From Pogonophryne albipinna (Eukaryota > Chordata > Actinopteri > Perciformes > Artedidraconidae): DNA of 64,000 bases. The notes beneath the pieces are model-generated. The model was not told the DNA's origin, made no database searches, and saw only the letters and a list, made by a program, of their open reading frames with translations. Position numbers and translations under genes: made by a program. How positions within the stretch are numbered: the first letter of the stretch is position 1; every line of letters starts with the position of its first letter. This document shows positions 51,435-64,000 of this stretch, one piece after another. The stretch lies in NCBI GenBank assembly GCA_028583405.1, contig CM053251.1, positions 2,448,531-2,512,530 on the forward strand, given 5' to 3'.

Positions 51435-54400
51435 CTGCAGGAAACACACAGTCAGAACAAACTGTTAAGTGTTAGCATTTAAACATCTAATCACCATTAC
51501 AATGGGAGACATTTTGCATCCCTAATTAATGCCTTTGTTTTTATATTTTCACATTATCTTTCTTAGTCCCACCTATTGTGTATTTTTGTTGGCTCAATTC
51601 ACCTTATGTAGCCCAGCCCCTTTCCACTTCCAGTTCAAAATGAAAACGTTTTTTTTTTCTTCTGGCGTAGCACTAACTGCAATGTAAATAATGAATTCTA
51701 TTTGGGATCGTTCACAGATACACTACGCCTACAGTATAGAATTAAAATACTCGGTAACAAATTAAAATCCTGCATTCAAAACTTATTCAAGTAAAAGTAT
51801 GCAAGTATTAACAGAACATTTTACGGCACCTTCTTATGTAAAAGTAATGATGGTGCAGTAAAATGTTCCCTGTCAGTGTTCAATTCATGTTTATGTTTCT
51901 TGATTATTTCGTATGTTGCATTTTACTGCTGTACATGTTCAAAGTTGCGCTTGTATAAATGAGGGAACCTGCTAAATATTAAAATGTGTGTGTTTTATAT
52001 ATACAGTGCCAGTCAAAAGTTTGGACACCTTCTCATTCAATGGTTTTTGTTTATTTAAATTTGTTTCTACTTTGTAGATTAATACTGAAGACATCAAAAC
52101 TATGAAAGAACACATATGGAATTATGTAGTTAACAAAAAAGTGTTAAAAAAAAATCAAGAATATGATTTTTATTTTAGATTCTTCAAAGTAGCCCCCTTT
52201 TGCCTTGATGACAGCTTTGCACCCTCTTCGCTTCTCTCAGTCAGCTTCATGAGGTAGACACCTGGAATGGTTTTCAATTAACACCTGTGCCTTGTCAAGA
52301 GTCAATGTGTGGAATTACTTGCCTTCTGAATGTGTTTGAGACAATCAGTTGTGTTGTGCAGAGGTAGAGTTAGTGCACAGTGGAAAGCCCTATTTGACTG
52401 CTATTGTAATCCATATTATAGCAAGAACGACTCAACCCAGTAAAGAGAAACGACCGTCCATCATCACTTTAAGAAATGAAGGTCAGTCGATCCGGAAAAT
52501 GTCAAGAACTTTGAATGTATCCTCAAGTGCAGTTGCAAAAACCATTGAATGCTATGATGAGACTCGCTCTCATGAGGACGCCCCCGGGAAAGGAAGAGCA
52601 AGAGTTACCTCTGCTGCAGAGGATAAATACATCAGAGTTACCAGCCTCAGAAACCGCAAATTAAAGCACCTCAGATTAGAGCCCACATAGATGATCACAG
52701 AGCTCAAGGAGCAGACAATCTTAAAAGGTCCCATGACATGGCCATTTCTACTGATCATAATTCCATTGTTGAAGTCTACTAGAATAGATTTACATTGTTC
52801 AATGTTCCAAAATCACATGGTTGGTTTTCTCATACAGCATCTCTGTATAGTATGTGTATTCACTCTCTGTCCTACACGCCTTGTTGGAGCTCCTGCCCCC
52901 CCCCCCTCCCTATGAGCCCAATGTGCTCTGATTGGTCAGCTCGCCCACTCTGTTTTGATGAGTCCACCACCGTTACAGCGAAACATCAGCGATTATGTTT
53001 TACAATGGCGTTTGTTAGCAACCAAAAGAATGACACCAGTAATGACAAACAGATGAGAATGCTGCGTGGGGTCTGGATGCCGTGTTGGCGGGATGTTGCG
53101 GGGCTCGCTGCTCCGCCCTTTGAGGCTCGAGGAGCAGACAGTGTGAGCTGGATTACTGGTGTTGTTTCCTGGTTGCTGCGTGGGGTCTGCGGGAAAGCGA
53201 GACACCACGGAGCTCAGCGTGAGCAGACACACTCACAGCCTGGGCTCTGAGTGTGTTTGTGTACGGAGCTCCACGGAGCACCGCGGCTGAGAAAAGATAA
53301 GGTTGAGTGAGTGTGTGTGTGTGCGGAGCTCCGCGGATTGGTCCATTTGGACTTCGTTACGTCAGTACGCCCCGGAAGGAAAAAATGGAAAAAGAAAAAT
53401 CTCAAACGAGGCGTTCTGGGGCAGCATAGATGTTACGTGCTCCCCTCCTTGTTGTCTTTTCTGTCAGGTGCACCTGGTCTGTCCCTGGCTCCGTCTCTGC
53501 CCAGGTGTTCCTAATTCCACTCAGCCGTATTATAAGGAGAAACTGGAGAAGGAGGTCTCGCCTATCCTAACGCCGGGAGACACTCGCCTTTAATTATCTC
53601 TCTGCTACTTTTGAGCTATAGACCATTTATCTGCTGATGTTTTTTTGTTTAGCCTGGAGGACCTGGTAGTCCAGTTTTCGCAGCTTTATTTTGTTTCCCA
53701 TAGGGTATTTATTTGATTGCTGGTTAGGGGAGGGAAACTCTGGGTCCTACGGCCCGTGGTGTGGCTGGCTCGGGTTCCCTCCTTCTGTTCGTTTCTTTTG
53801 GCCAGTCCTCCAGACCTCTTTTCGTTTGCCGGATTGCTTGTGTGAGTAAACAGGTGTCGTTATCAAGTACTGGTTTTTGCGTACATTATTTTATGTTGCG
53901 GGTCTCCCCATGAGCCACTACCACGGAGTAGAGGGCGGGTCGTAACAATAGACACGTCTTTTCTGTGTTAGAGTTTTACTCGCTACAGGGTGTACTTTGA
54001 GGGTTTGTGACTCAGCAGACCGTTTGCAGTAAAAGCTACATAACACACAAGGGGATGGGTAATAACAGGAAAAGCACGACATGGGACCTTTAACATGCAC
54101 TGTTCAGAGGACACAGTGTGAATTAGGCCTTCATGGTCCAATTGCTGCAAAGATCCACTACTGAGGATGAACAACAAGAAGAAGAGAATTGTTTGGGCCA
54201 AGAAACACAAGGATTGGACATTAGACCAGTGGAAATCTGTACTTTGGTCTGATCGGTCCAAATTAGAGATTTTTTGGTTCCAACCTCCGTGTCTTTGTGA
54301 GACGCAGAGAAGGTGAGCGGATGGTTTCTGCATGAGTGGTTCCCACTGTGAAGCATGGAGGAGGAGGTGAGATGGTGGTGGGGGGGGGGGGGGCTTTGTT

Positions 54401-54743
54401 GGTGTCACTGTTGGTGATTTATTCAGAATTCAAGGCATCCTTAACCAGCATGGCTACCACAGCCTTATGGCTACCACAGCCTTCTGCAGTAGCCAGCAAA
54501 ATATAAATCATATTCTGGATTTTTTAACACTTTTTTGTTTACTAGATAATTCTAATTAATGTGTTCTTTTATCGTTTTGATGTCTTCAGTATAAATCTAC
54601 AAAGTAGAACTAATTTAAATAAATAAAAATCTTTGAATGAGAAGATGTGTCCAAACGTTTGACTGCGTCTAATACTAGTGCATATCTCTCTCAAAATATA
54701 TATTCTGTGTATATATATATATACACATGTATTTATAATATAT

Positions 54744-54781
<38 letters not shown>

Positions 54782-57700
54782 CACACAGAATATATTATAA
54801 ATACATAATTGATTGATGAGATTTTACATTAATTTATATAAATGTTTTAATTACTTAATGACCTTTGTACTAGTTCCCCTATTCTTTATTAAGTAACATT
54901 TTAGATGTGTTTAATTTATTATTGAACATATTTATTCATTGATTTCTTTATGAATTATTCTCCCGCAATTTGAATTAATCCAAAGTGTTTGTTTTTATTT
55001 GCTTTTACACATTTAAAAAGAAAAGGTGAATAAAGAAGCACATTAAAACTAAAGTATCAATGTATGTCACATTTAACCAACTAGTGCCTACATGTATGGG
55101 TAATATTTAAATCAGTAAATTAAATGGCATATTATTCAGTATTTTTATAAATATATTTATTTTGGTGGGTTTGCTCTACCGTAATACATTTTAATTACTA
55201 TAATAAAGTACATGTGTCTAATAATACTTTTACTTAAATAAGATATGAATGCATGCAGTACTTTAACTAATGGAGTATTTTCCCAGTGTGGTGTTTTACT
55301 TCAGGATCTAATACGTGCAGCAAGTGCTGATAAAGGGTCTAAAGCAGGGCTGCCAACATTTGAGTTCAGCTTGGAGTGAGATTTATTTTTTGGTGAACCG
55401 AAAAAAAAAACGTTCATGTGTACAGTGTTACAAATGTATTGAACATGTACAAACTAGGGTTTCCCATTAATGTACCGGGCGCCACCACAGTGGAATACGC
55501 ACATACACAGTGTACCCGCGACTCTTACAATGAAGGCTCAATAATCAGCTCACAGCATATAAAATGCCATATAGGTGTAAGCAGAGGTAAAGTGCTATTT
55601 TATAAGTGGGGGGGGGTCCTCACCTCCAGGGGGTCCGGGGGCGTGTTCCCCCGGGAAGATTTTTTTTTTTAAATATTGAAGTTAAATGCATCAACCTGGT
55701 GCATTTTGAGAGCAAAATGAATTTAAGGATACATCTCTCAACACCCATATGAAACAGAACTGTAAACAGATTTTCTTTTTCTTTATGGATATTTTACAAA
55801 TCACTCATCTTTTAAACTGTATTCTTGTTTTACTGTCATATAGTATTTCATAACTGTTTTTCATTTATTCTCATAAATGGTGACCAAAACGTTTGAGACC
55901 CACAGAGATAACTAGACTAAAGTTAACTATCTAAACACAGAGTCCCTTAACTCACTGAGCTGTAGTTATCTCTCTCAGTCTGACAGGAGAGAGCTCTCCC
56001 TCTCATTGTTTGAGATACAGCTTCTAATATCCGTTCGCGCAGCTAGCTAACCAGATGCTAACAACAACAATGCAAATAGTGAGTTTGGTAGAAATATACT
56101 GTATAATAGTAAAGTTATTTAAGATGATGCCATAGTTATTGAAGATTTACATTATAAATATTCCCCAAAATTATTCAAAAGCATATTCTTCCAAACTCCT
56201 TGCTGTAGTATGACCACCAGGAGACTATTGATGTGTGTGGTGAGTTTGGTGGTAATAAGCTGTATAATAGTGTTTGAATCATAGACTGTATATATAAATG
56301 GAGGTAGGGTCCGTGACGTCACCCATAGGATTCTGCAGAGTTGCCGAGGAGCCCTTAGTAGGCGGAGTCGGCCACTAACGGCTCGACAGTGACGTCAGAG
56401 TTCAACTCCCGCCTGTTCCAGCCTGATCCAAATAAGGGCAAAGAGGCGGAGCCGAGGCGTGACCTGCTGCCACCGAGCTGGAAGCTCCAGAGCTAGCTGA
56501 AGCTACCAAGCTAAGCTAACATGCTCCCCATCTGCACACTGCCGTGGCATTTTACGTTTCTAAGGTAAGCGGACATGAAACTATTCAGCAAAACTATAAA
56601 TAATCTAAGTTATTGAGTTTTTAGCATAATACTTCAGAATCTTAAAATCCCTTAACGTTTGTATGCAATTGTGCTAAATTCAACATTGGAATCAAGCAAA
56701 TATTAATATGTTTGCATGACATTAGTTATTTATATTTTGATATCACTTAATTACACGTTTAATACATTTAAGTCAAGCTAAGGTACATGTGATGGTAGCT
56801 AGTTAGAGCTCTTACCTGTGAGGCCTCCTCCAAATAGCATAATAACCAGACTGTATCATTAAAACTAAGTACCAGTTCTAGATCCTTGACTTTAGACAAA
56901 CAATTCAAAAGACAAAATGTATTTAAAGACCAATCTTTATTTGAATGTGCCTCTTAACCTGAGATATTAGTTATACAGTAATAGTATTGACAATCTAAAA
57001 AAACTGAGCAACTCAACAGTCAACTTTATGTTTCTTATTGTCTGAAGCATTTATTATTTTCATTTCCCCCCTCTCATATTCAGTGTGGACGGATTGAGAC
57101 AGCATGGTGTCCAGAGAGCAGCAGAGACTTCAGGGAGAAACCTCCGTGTGATGCACGTCCTGTCTGTTGGTTTGGAGAGGACTGAGGGTCTTTCCTCTGT
57201 GAGGAGGACCAGGCCTGATGGAGGAGCGGATACCAAAGCTGATACCAACTGCACAGGCCTAGTCTGTCACTTTATTTGACTAAATGAGTTTACTTATACA
57301 TTTAATAGGTTTACACCTTCTGTCCATATCTGCTTTTTATTTGAAACATTTGATTAACTTTTGGTTCACATTTCAATAAATTGTATTTGCACTCCTTTTG
57401 TCCATTATTCTTACTGAAAATGTTAGATTACACATTCACATCTGACTGAAGATTGGCCCCATTTATTTGTGACGTTGCAAACTCTGCGGTTCAAGGCACA
57501 AGTGATGGGAAGCTCATAAAGTGAGGCAAATAGAAATAATCAGCTGATGGAGTGTAGATGTGGAAATAGGTGCATTCGATCAGCTGACTGTGTTTTCACA
57601 ATAAAAGTAGTTTCTTAGTGTACTAGTCTTAAAATCTCATAACATCAGCTTTTAATGTTCCTCTTGGATGTTCTTCTTGACCCTCAGAGAAGGAGAACAT

Positions 57701-60339
57701 GTTGTGTCTTTCAGGCATGTCCTTTCCTAACAAAAATGACAGGAAACATAAAACATATTATTGCAGAACAAGTGTGTTATTTATGAAAGCAGTGTGTTTG
57801 TGTGTTTAGGGGCTGTAGATATAATTATTTTGTAATTGTAATGTTTTTTTTTATTTCAACAGTGAGCTACAAAGACAATCAGATTATGAATGAACAGTAT
57901 GAAGTTCATCAACATTGAAATATATGTTATTATCAAAATAATATTTAACTGTTATCAAAACGTAGTGCAACTGTAGAAGCTTGCTCTGTTGTCTCACTGA
58001 AAGAATCACTTTTACCACGTTTTTTACAGACAATATTGAGAGATAAATAGTAGCAGTTCTCACTATGTGTTAAATATCTTTGCCTTCAATACATTAAATT
58101 AGAAAGCTGACAAAATCATAGTGCTTGTTAACATCTAAATGTAACTTTTTGCATGGAAAAACCCCTCAACTTAACTGATGTGTAGGTGATCTAGTATTTA
58201 GTATTGTTTAATGGAATGTATATCAGTGTATTCAAGTCAATACTTCATTTATTTAAACAAATATCTTTCTTGATTCTTTGTACTGTATGGAAAATAGAGT
58301 CTTTGTACCTGAGCTGAAGTTCACTGCTGTGAGGAGTCCAGTTCTGTCTCTCACTCTCTGGTCCAGCCTGTCTGCATCACCTGGACACCTTAAACAAACA
58401 GATATTATGTAAAGTACCATGTGTACAAACAATATAACTGATTATCTTCTGTTGAACATGTTGGATTGTGTATTGTCCGAGTCAGGGTCCTTTTTATTTT
58501 ACTGTAACTTTGGAAATGGTGTTACCAATGCTTACTGTTTATTTGATACCCATTTGGTAATGCAATTAATAAAAACAACAAGGTTTGGGTTCGTTCTTCA
58601 GATGACTGTGACGTTAACGTGTAAGCTCAATAATGAACTCCAGCTCGACCAACCATATTGTAATATCTAAGTAATCATCTTGAAATATGACATTAATAAT
58701 TGTAATATACACATCTTATTGTGAGGTTGATTTCACATACACTACTTCGACGTTAGCTTGTCTACATACTTGAGCATAGCCAATTTAAATTAACCTTAGC
58801 GATGCATACAGTTCCTACCTACATAATAAAATATCTCTAAGTTACAAGGATGACCTTATTTTATCAACCTCAAACAGAAGCCGTTTGTTCTACAGTATTA
58901 TCCCACTTAACACTTGTCTATTTCGTTTTAACCTTTATATATACAGTCTATGATTTTAACTTGTAGGCTACGATTAGCATCGTTAGCAACGATGTAGCTA
59001 CCACTCGCTTACACACTAAACCAAGCCTTAACATTCATCACGTAGCCGATTAAAATCATTAACACATAAATAAGTACTCGATTTTCACTTACCGCAAAAC
59101 CGCATGCATGCACCGTCTGTTTTAACCGCAGAGCGAGTCACAATAGTCCGATATATAAGCATGAAGAACAAACAACCACGGCCTGGCTTCAAGTTGTGTT
59201 TCCTGGATGAACTGACCAGGCAGAGTCCCTGTAGCTAGCTTCACGGAGCAGCTAGCAGAGAGACAAGAAGCTAGCAGCAGCAGTCACTTGACAGAGCCGT
59301 CACTCAATGTGACCACGCCCTAATTTATGCAAAAACGTTAAGACCTAACATAAATAAAAGGGTCGTGTTAGAAAACAATTCACTCACAGATCCATAATCA
59401 TGAAGGTGGAACCTAACTATATTCATAATAATATTTATTGCATCCATGGGTAGAAACATGTTTTTTTCTGCTGTAAAGTGGGGCATTTTAACATGGGGGT
59501 CTATGGAAATTGCTCCTTTCTGCAGCCAGTCCCTATCGGCCAATATATGAACTGCAGTGTGTGGCACTTCCGTATTGGCGTCCCGGCTCTTCCCCAGAGT
59601 TTGCCGCTTGGTTTGAATATGATTGTATTCTTTTTTCGGAGTTGCACTTTGCAGACGGTCCCTGAGCACTCGTTTCTTCTCCGGCTGCATATAGAGACCA
59701 ATATAATGTGTCCAGCTCGGAGGACGGCGCGTATTGGCTTTTTTTGATCAAAATGTGATTGTAGTTCGTTGTCAACCTTACCACGGTACTTAGGAGACGT
59801 CATTTGTGCCTGAATAACGTTTTTTTCATGAGTTATTGATCCGTGAAATCCGAATCTCCCAATATCGTTCCAACTTTACTGAACTAAGCCAGAAGACCGT
59901 CTCATTTCGTAGACCGCTCGGTTTGCTGTTCCTTCACTTTATTTTTATATTTATATACATTTATTTTGGACGAAAATTTAGCGTGAGGAAAGGAAAGTGT
60001 TGCGTGAGTGCGTGAGATATGGGTTAATAGCGTGACTCTCACGCTCAATGCGTGAGTGTTGGCAGCCCTGTCTAACGTGTTATTAATGTGATAATAAAGT
60101 GCTACTGAAGAGTGTAAAGTGTTAATTAAGGGTAAAGGGAACAGACCTGCTCTGTGTATCCGAAGCTGAGGCTGTAAAACAGCGTCCAGTAGTTTCTGGA
60201 GTCTCTTGTTCTCCTCTTTGGAAAGAGACAGCTCCCCCTCGTACTCTGCTATCGTTTGTTCAAACAGAGCAAATATATCTTCAGCAGCAGCAGTGAGTCG
60301 CTGCTTCTTCAACGACAGCAGCATTTGGACTTTACTCAT
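50716..60339 (-). CDS. C2H2 zinc-finger protein, right-arm copy (two coding exons)
   Basis: Exon 1 is 60339-60147 (ATG at 60337-60339) and exon 2 is 51434-50716, with the same GT/AG junctions and phase as the left copy. The protein differs from the left copy at a few positions: EYEGEL instead of EYEEEL in the coiled coil, and CKKYF instead of CKKCF in finger 4. The frame is open throughout, so both copies are potentially expressed. It has the same early TAA before the degenerate last finger. The gene points toward the loop, convergent with the left copy. Confidence 0.9.
52004..54676 (+). mobile_element. Tc1/mariner element interrupted by a TTAA element, right arm
   Basis: Begins CAGTGCCAGTCAAAAGTTTG after TA. 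The transposase N-terminal part is at 52349-52690 and the DDE-region part at 54120-54510. This copy keeps the stretch with CTTTGTTGGTGTCACTGTTG and a short ATGGCTACCACAGCC tandem duplication that the left copy has lost. Still dead because of the nested insertion and stops. Confidence 0.87.
52725..54089. mobile_element. TTAA-flanked element nested in the Tc1 transposase, right arm
   Basis: TTAA lies at 52721-52724 and 54090-54093, with inverted ends AAGGTCCCATG and CATGGGACCT. It is 20 bp shorter than the left copy in the GGAGCTCCGC array (about 53265-53290) and differs in a C-run near 52900. Confidence 0.75.
54700..54790. repeat. Compound (TA)n microsatellite, right arm
   Basis: Mirror of 20870-20960 with a different distribution of TA repeats between the two runs. 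Confidence 0.85.
56278..58956. mobile_element. 2.7-kb element with 21-bp inverted ends, right arm
   Basis: Mirror of 16706-19384 with the same 21-bp perfect inverted ends and the same opposed spliced ORFs. Confidence 0.55.
56521..57279 (+). CDS. Candidate two-exon small ORF (79 aa), right copy
   Basis: Exons 56521-56564 and 57084-57279, with the same donor, acceptor and frame as the left copy, and no difference seen in the exon-2 product. The start ATG is 56521-56523. Function unknown. Confidence 0.35.
57629..59111 (-). CDS. Candidate three-exon small ORF (64 aa), right copy
   Basis: Exons 59111-59095, 58388-58309 and 57726-57629. The splice borders and frame match the left copy. Function unknown. 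Confidence 0.35.
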
Positions 60340-60616
60340 GTTTACTAGATCACCTTTTCCTGCAAACTCCGTTAAACACACCGTTTCTCTCTCCATCAAA
60401 CTCTCAATCTGACTAGTGTTGCTAACGTGTTTCCAGCTAGCATGCTAAGCTAGCTCCTATAGTCCGAGGTAAACGCTCCAGAAAAAAGAGCACACAGTCC
60501 ATTCAGAGGTTTATCCAAACACACAGATGATGGATCAGTAGTGCTGGAGCTCACACACACTTTCTCAGGAAAACAGAGAGAGAAAACCGTAGCAACGAGA
60601 CGCTACCTCGATCCAG

Positions 60617-62972
60617 CTTCTTCTTCTTCTTCTTCTTCTTCTTCTTCTTCTTCTCTCAGTTTTTGGCGGATTGCAAACAACTTTAAGGTGCATACCGCCA
60701 CCTACTGTACACGAGTGTGTATCACCATATCACCCTATCACCACTTGTGGAATTATACCACTGTATTTACGTTGTTTTAAATTCTTCCAATCAATCCTGT
60801 TTCACTCAAATACGTAAGAATGGCCTTCCTGATAGCTCTTACCCCCTCACCTTCTGTTCCCAGTGTCCCCATCAGGCTCCACTCCCTTCCTGCCTCTCTG
60901 ACCCTGTCTCTTAGTTTCCCCCTCTCTGTTTTGTACATGTTGCAGTGTAATAGTATGTGTTCCACATTTTCTTTCAGTCCACACCCCCTGCATTCTTCAA
61001 CTTCGCTTTTTCCCTTTAAAAACAGTGTGCCGTTTAATCCTGTATGATCCAATCTGAGTCTAGTGGTGATGATCTCCTCCCGTCTGTTCCTTTCTGTATA
61101 GATCTTTATTATGACTGATTTTTGTAACTTGTGGTATATCCTCCCTTTCTGATCTTCCTCCAACCTTTTCTGTCATATTTCCATACACTTCTTCTTAATT
61201 ATTGCTTTTCCTTCTCCTTTTCCAAGTGAAACTGGTATTGCTATTTCCTTTTGTAACGCCTCTTTTGCTTACTTATCAGCATGCTCATTCCCTTTAACCC
61301 CCTCATGTGCAGGCACCCAGCATAACTACAGATCTATTCCCCTCCTCTGAAGTCAGTAAGCAGTGGTTAAGTTCAATGATTAAATCTTCTCTAACTGTTA
61401 TTGTCGACTGTATACTTTCCAGAGCAGATAGTGAGTCTGTGCATATCACTACCCTATCAGGTCTGACCTCTTCAAATCATTGTGGCCCAATAATTGCTGC
61501 AAGTATTTCTGCTGCATAAATTGTTATTTGACACTCGTTTTACGATTGATATTTTGATTTCTGGGATATACATGCCTATCCCCACACATTCTTGCTTCTT
61601 AGATCCATCTGTGTAAATGTGCAGGTAATTGTACTACTTTTCGTTCAGATACATACTCATTTTAATTCCCAATTCATTTATTTGCCACTCTTTTTTCCTT
61701 TCTATGATACTCACATCTATATTAGCTTCTGGGAAAAGCCATGGGGGAACACTGCTAAATGGGCTTGCTTTGGTAAACTTTATGGTCTCCACTCCATATG
61801 CCCTCGTTCTCTCCTTACTTGTCCAGCCAAACCCACGCCCCTAGAACTTTGTATATTCCCAGCAATCCTGTAGTATTCTGTTTGTGATATTTTTCTCTCC
61901 ACTTCCTTGTTGCCTGACCCAGTATGACAGAGCAAGTTTCTCTCTTCTGATCTCCAGAGGTGTCTCTCCTGCTTCTATCAGAACAGCATTAATAGGGGAT
62001 TACTTTATCACTACAATACACAGCCGCAATGCTTTGTATTGTAATCTATCAAAAAGCAATGTTTTTGCTGCTGCTCCAACACTATACAACCATAGTCTAT
62101 TGTGGACCTCATAATTGATCTGTAAATGTCTTAATGCTTGTTTGTCTGCCCCAGTTGCATCCAGCTACAGCTCGCAATAAATGTAATACTTTTTTTCATT
62201 TTGTTTCCACTTGTTTAATATGCATTTTCCATGTATATTTGCTATCAAACCACAGTCCTAGGTATTTAAACTAATTCACCTTTGTTATTGGACGATCATA
62301 TAGTGTTAGCTGTTGGCCATCAATCTTGCGTTTATTTGTAAATATCATGTAGCTTGCTTTCTGACATTTTGAATCCCCAGTTATATGACCACCCCTCCAC
62401 TTTTTTAATTGCTCTACCTATATTCTCCATTACATATGGGGCATGTCTTCCCATCATCCAAATAGCCCCATCATCTGTGTATAGAGCCGATTGGATGCAT
62501 GTGTCTAAGCATGTAAATATGTCATTAATCATGATGTTAAACAATATTGGACTGACTGCACTCTCTTGGGGAATACCATTTTCTATTTCAAAATAATTGG
62601 AAATATCTGCTCCAACCTTTACTCTAAATGTCCTGTCTGTTAAAAAGGCCCTTACCCAATTCTACATTCTCCCTCCAATACCCATTCTACTCAATTTGAT
62701 CAGTAATCCATCCCTCCACATAGTCATATGCCTTTTCAATGTCAAAATACACTATTGCCCTTATCTCTTTCATTTTTCAGTGTTTTTTCCACATAATTAA
62801 TCACTCTTATTAATGCATCTATTGTGGACCGCCCTTTACGAAATCGGCTCTGAAAACTACTCAGCAGGAGAGCGAAGGCTTCCTGGATTTCCTCATTTAA
62901 TGACAGGCCCTGGCTGCTTATAGGCCCTGCTGAGGGTGAGGGGATCCAATCAGCCGTCAGCCTGAGCTGCAC
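60617..62972 (-). mobile_element. 5'-truncated LINE with RNase H domain and (GAA)n tail, right arm
   Basis: Mirror of 12680-15045. The GAA tract is at about 60617-60655. The C-terminal block (61163-60777) differs from the left copy at three residues of 128, and a 1-bp indel near 62775 changes the frame of the fingers/palm part. This is the most divergent part of the arms. Confidence 0.8.
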
Positions 62973-63479
62973 AGGCAGGAAGTGATCAGCTGATTACCTG
63001 CAGTGAGAAAAAGGGGGAGAAGAGAAAAGAGCAGGAGGAGGGAAACACAACACAACCAGCAAAGCCCGTCTGGCACGTACCAGAGTTCATCAGCTGTTAA
63101 AGGTGGAGCAACTTCTACTGGGTATCTCAACCTATAATTATACATCATTGTTTTGTCATATTTTCTTTTAGCTAATAATTTGAATGTGTAACTAGTACCT
63201 ACTTTTGTCAAATAATTGTAGTGAAGTGAAAAGTACAATATTGGTTTCTAAATTGTAGTGGAGTTGAAGTTTAAGTAGCATATAATGGAAATACTCAAGT
63301 AAAGTACAAGTACCACAATATTGCACAATACACAATCAACAGACAGATTTACACATATGCACACATTTAGATAAAAAAAACACAACAATCAATATATACA
63401 AAATAACAGTCACTTCAATATCAATATCTTTGGAAATTAGTGCAAGATTGTCCATAGAATGTGCATTTATTGTAAGATT

Positions 63480-64000
63480 GTCCATAGCAGCGTAAAAAAA
63501 GTGTCTGTTGACAAATAAAGAGGGTTACATTCCTCCATTTCTTCTAACATGTGTTGTGTTTGGGGTCAATAAGGAAACATTGACCTTCCAGTGTCAGCAG
63601 TCCAAAGGCTTGCTGTTGCCTCTCCTTTTGATTCCTACACTCTGGCAAAAATGAGCAACAAAGCGTCGGCTTGCAAGTGGGTCCAACTCCTTCAAACTTT
63701 GCCACTATGCGACCCCCCCTCTAAATCCATCATCTCAAGTATATCCTTCTCATTGATGGTATTATGAAGAGCTCCAATGCTGACTTCATGTCTGACAGCG
63801 TATCTTGTGAGGCCTGGAACATTAGACGCACTAAAGCTACTCTGTTGTTCAAGAGAGAGTGGAACCATGATAACTTTACATGTTTTGGAAAGTGTCTGCT
63901 TGTGTTTGAGAGACAACAGGAGCATCTGCTCTGGGGTCTCATTGTCATCAGAGGAGGAAGCCTCATAATCAGAGTCCTCCTCAACATTATCCTCTATCTC
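63480..64000 (-). pseudogene. Acidic-ORF remnant, right arm (cut by window end)
   Basis: Mirror of 11706-12180, running off the window. It contains an extra ~57 bp net (about 63470-63530) in which the string AAGATTGTCCATAG occurs a second time, so the left copy may have lost it by recombination between short direct repeats. Confidence 0.4.

Larger units (their letters stand above)
55345..60070. mobile_element. hAT-like element with CAGGGCTGCCAAC inverted ends, right arm
   Basis: CAGGGCTGCCAAC begins at 55345 and the inverted end closes at 60070. Same content as the left copy, with a net length difference of only about 2 bp. It lies in the intron of the right zinc-finger gene. Confidence 0.6.
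45287..64000 (-). repeat. Right arm of the giant inverted repeat
   Basis: Reverse-complement copy of 11706-30305, still matching at the last base of the window, so the real arm is longer than seen. It contains mirror copies of every element listed for the left arm. It differs by extra sequence near 54400-54510 (about 90-100 bp), an extra ~57 bp near 63470-63530, a 20-bp shorter GGAGCTCCGC array near 53270, a shorter GAA/GCA tract near 60617, and scattered substitutions concentrated beyond 60 kb. Confidence 0.97.

Overview
The window is vertebrate nuclear DNA, almost certainly from a ray-finned fish. The supporting signs are split genes with GT/AG introns, very long CA/TG microsatellites, and a dense mix of teleost-type transposons (Tc1, hAT, TTAA-type elements, L1- and RNase H-type LINEs, BEL/Pao). 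There is also a fish-style C2H2 zinc-finger gene whose first coding exon carries a coiled coil.

Region 1 (1-11.7 kb, plus strand) is the 3' half of a beta-1,4-galactosyltransferase gene closest to B4GALT1. Five coding exons (3008-3243, 3932-4119, 7553-7675, 7916-8020, 9317-9446) join cleanly into a catalytic domain; the exon for the cytoplasmic tail and membrane anchor lies upstream of the window. Its introns hold a dead L1-type LINE, several tandem repeats, and one LINE with an uninterrupted ~937-codon endonuclease/reverse transcriptase frame that landed inside a minisatellite.

Region 2 is the main feature: a giant inverted repeat. The left arm (about 11706-30305) reappears in reverse complement as the right arm (about 45287-64000, running off the window). 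Mirrored coordinates add to 75,592 without net change over about 8 kb near the loop. Each arm carries, from outside to inside: an acidic-ORF remnant, an RNase H-type LINE with a GAA tail, a two-exon C2H2 zinc-finger gene whose 8.6-kb intron contains a ~4.7-kb hAT-like element (itself containing a 2.7-kb element with 21-bp inverted ends) and a Tc1 element interrupted by a TTAA-flanked element, then a small MITE, a tandem duplication, and a 2.2-kb element with ~370-bp inverted ends. The two zinc-finger genes converge on the loop. The arms are nearly identical over most of their length but differ by a few scattered substitutions and indels, so they are two separate sequences.

Region 3 is the ~15-kb loop (30306-45286). 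At its edges the arms' homology continues but drops abruptly to roughly 85%. The loop holds two hAT elements (one with a perfect 8-bp target duplication), a BEL/Pao pol fragment, a five-copy 73-bp satellite, and a 5-kb segment with ~52-bp inverted ends. That segment contains a broken multi-exon minus-strand gene of a family I recall from fish genomes but cannot name; a 17-bp repeat expansion destroys its frame. No rRNA, tRNA or CRISPR array was seen. All family names come from recognition by eye; no database search was possible.
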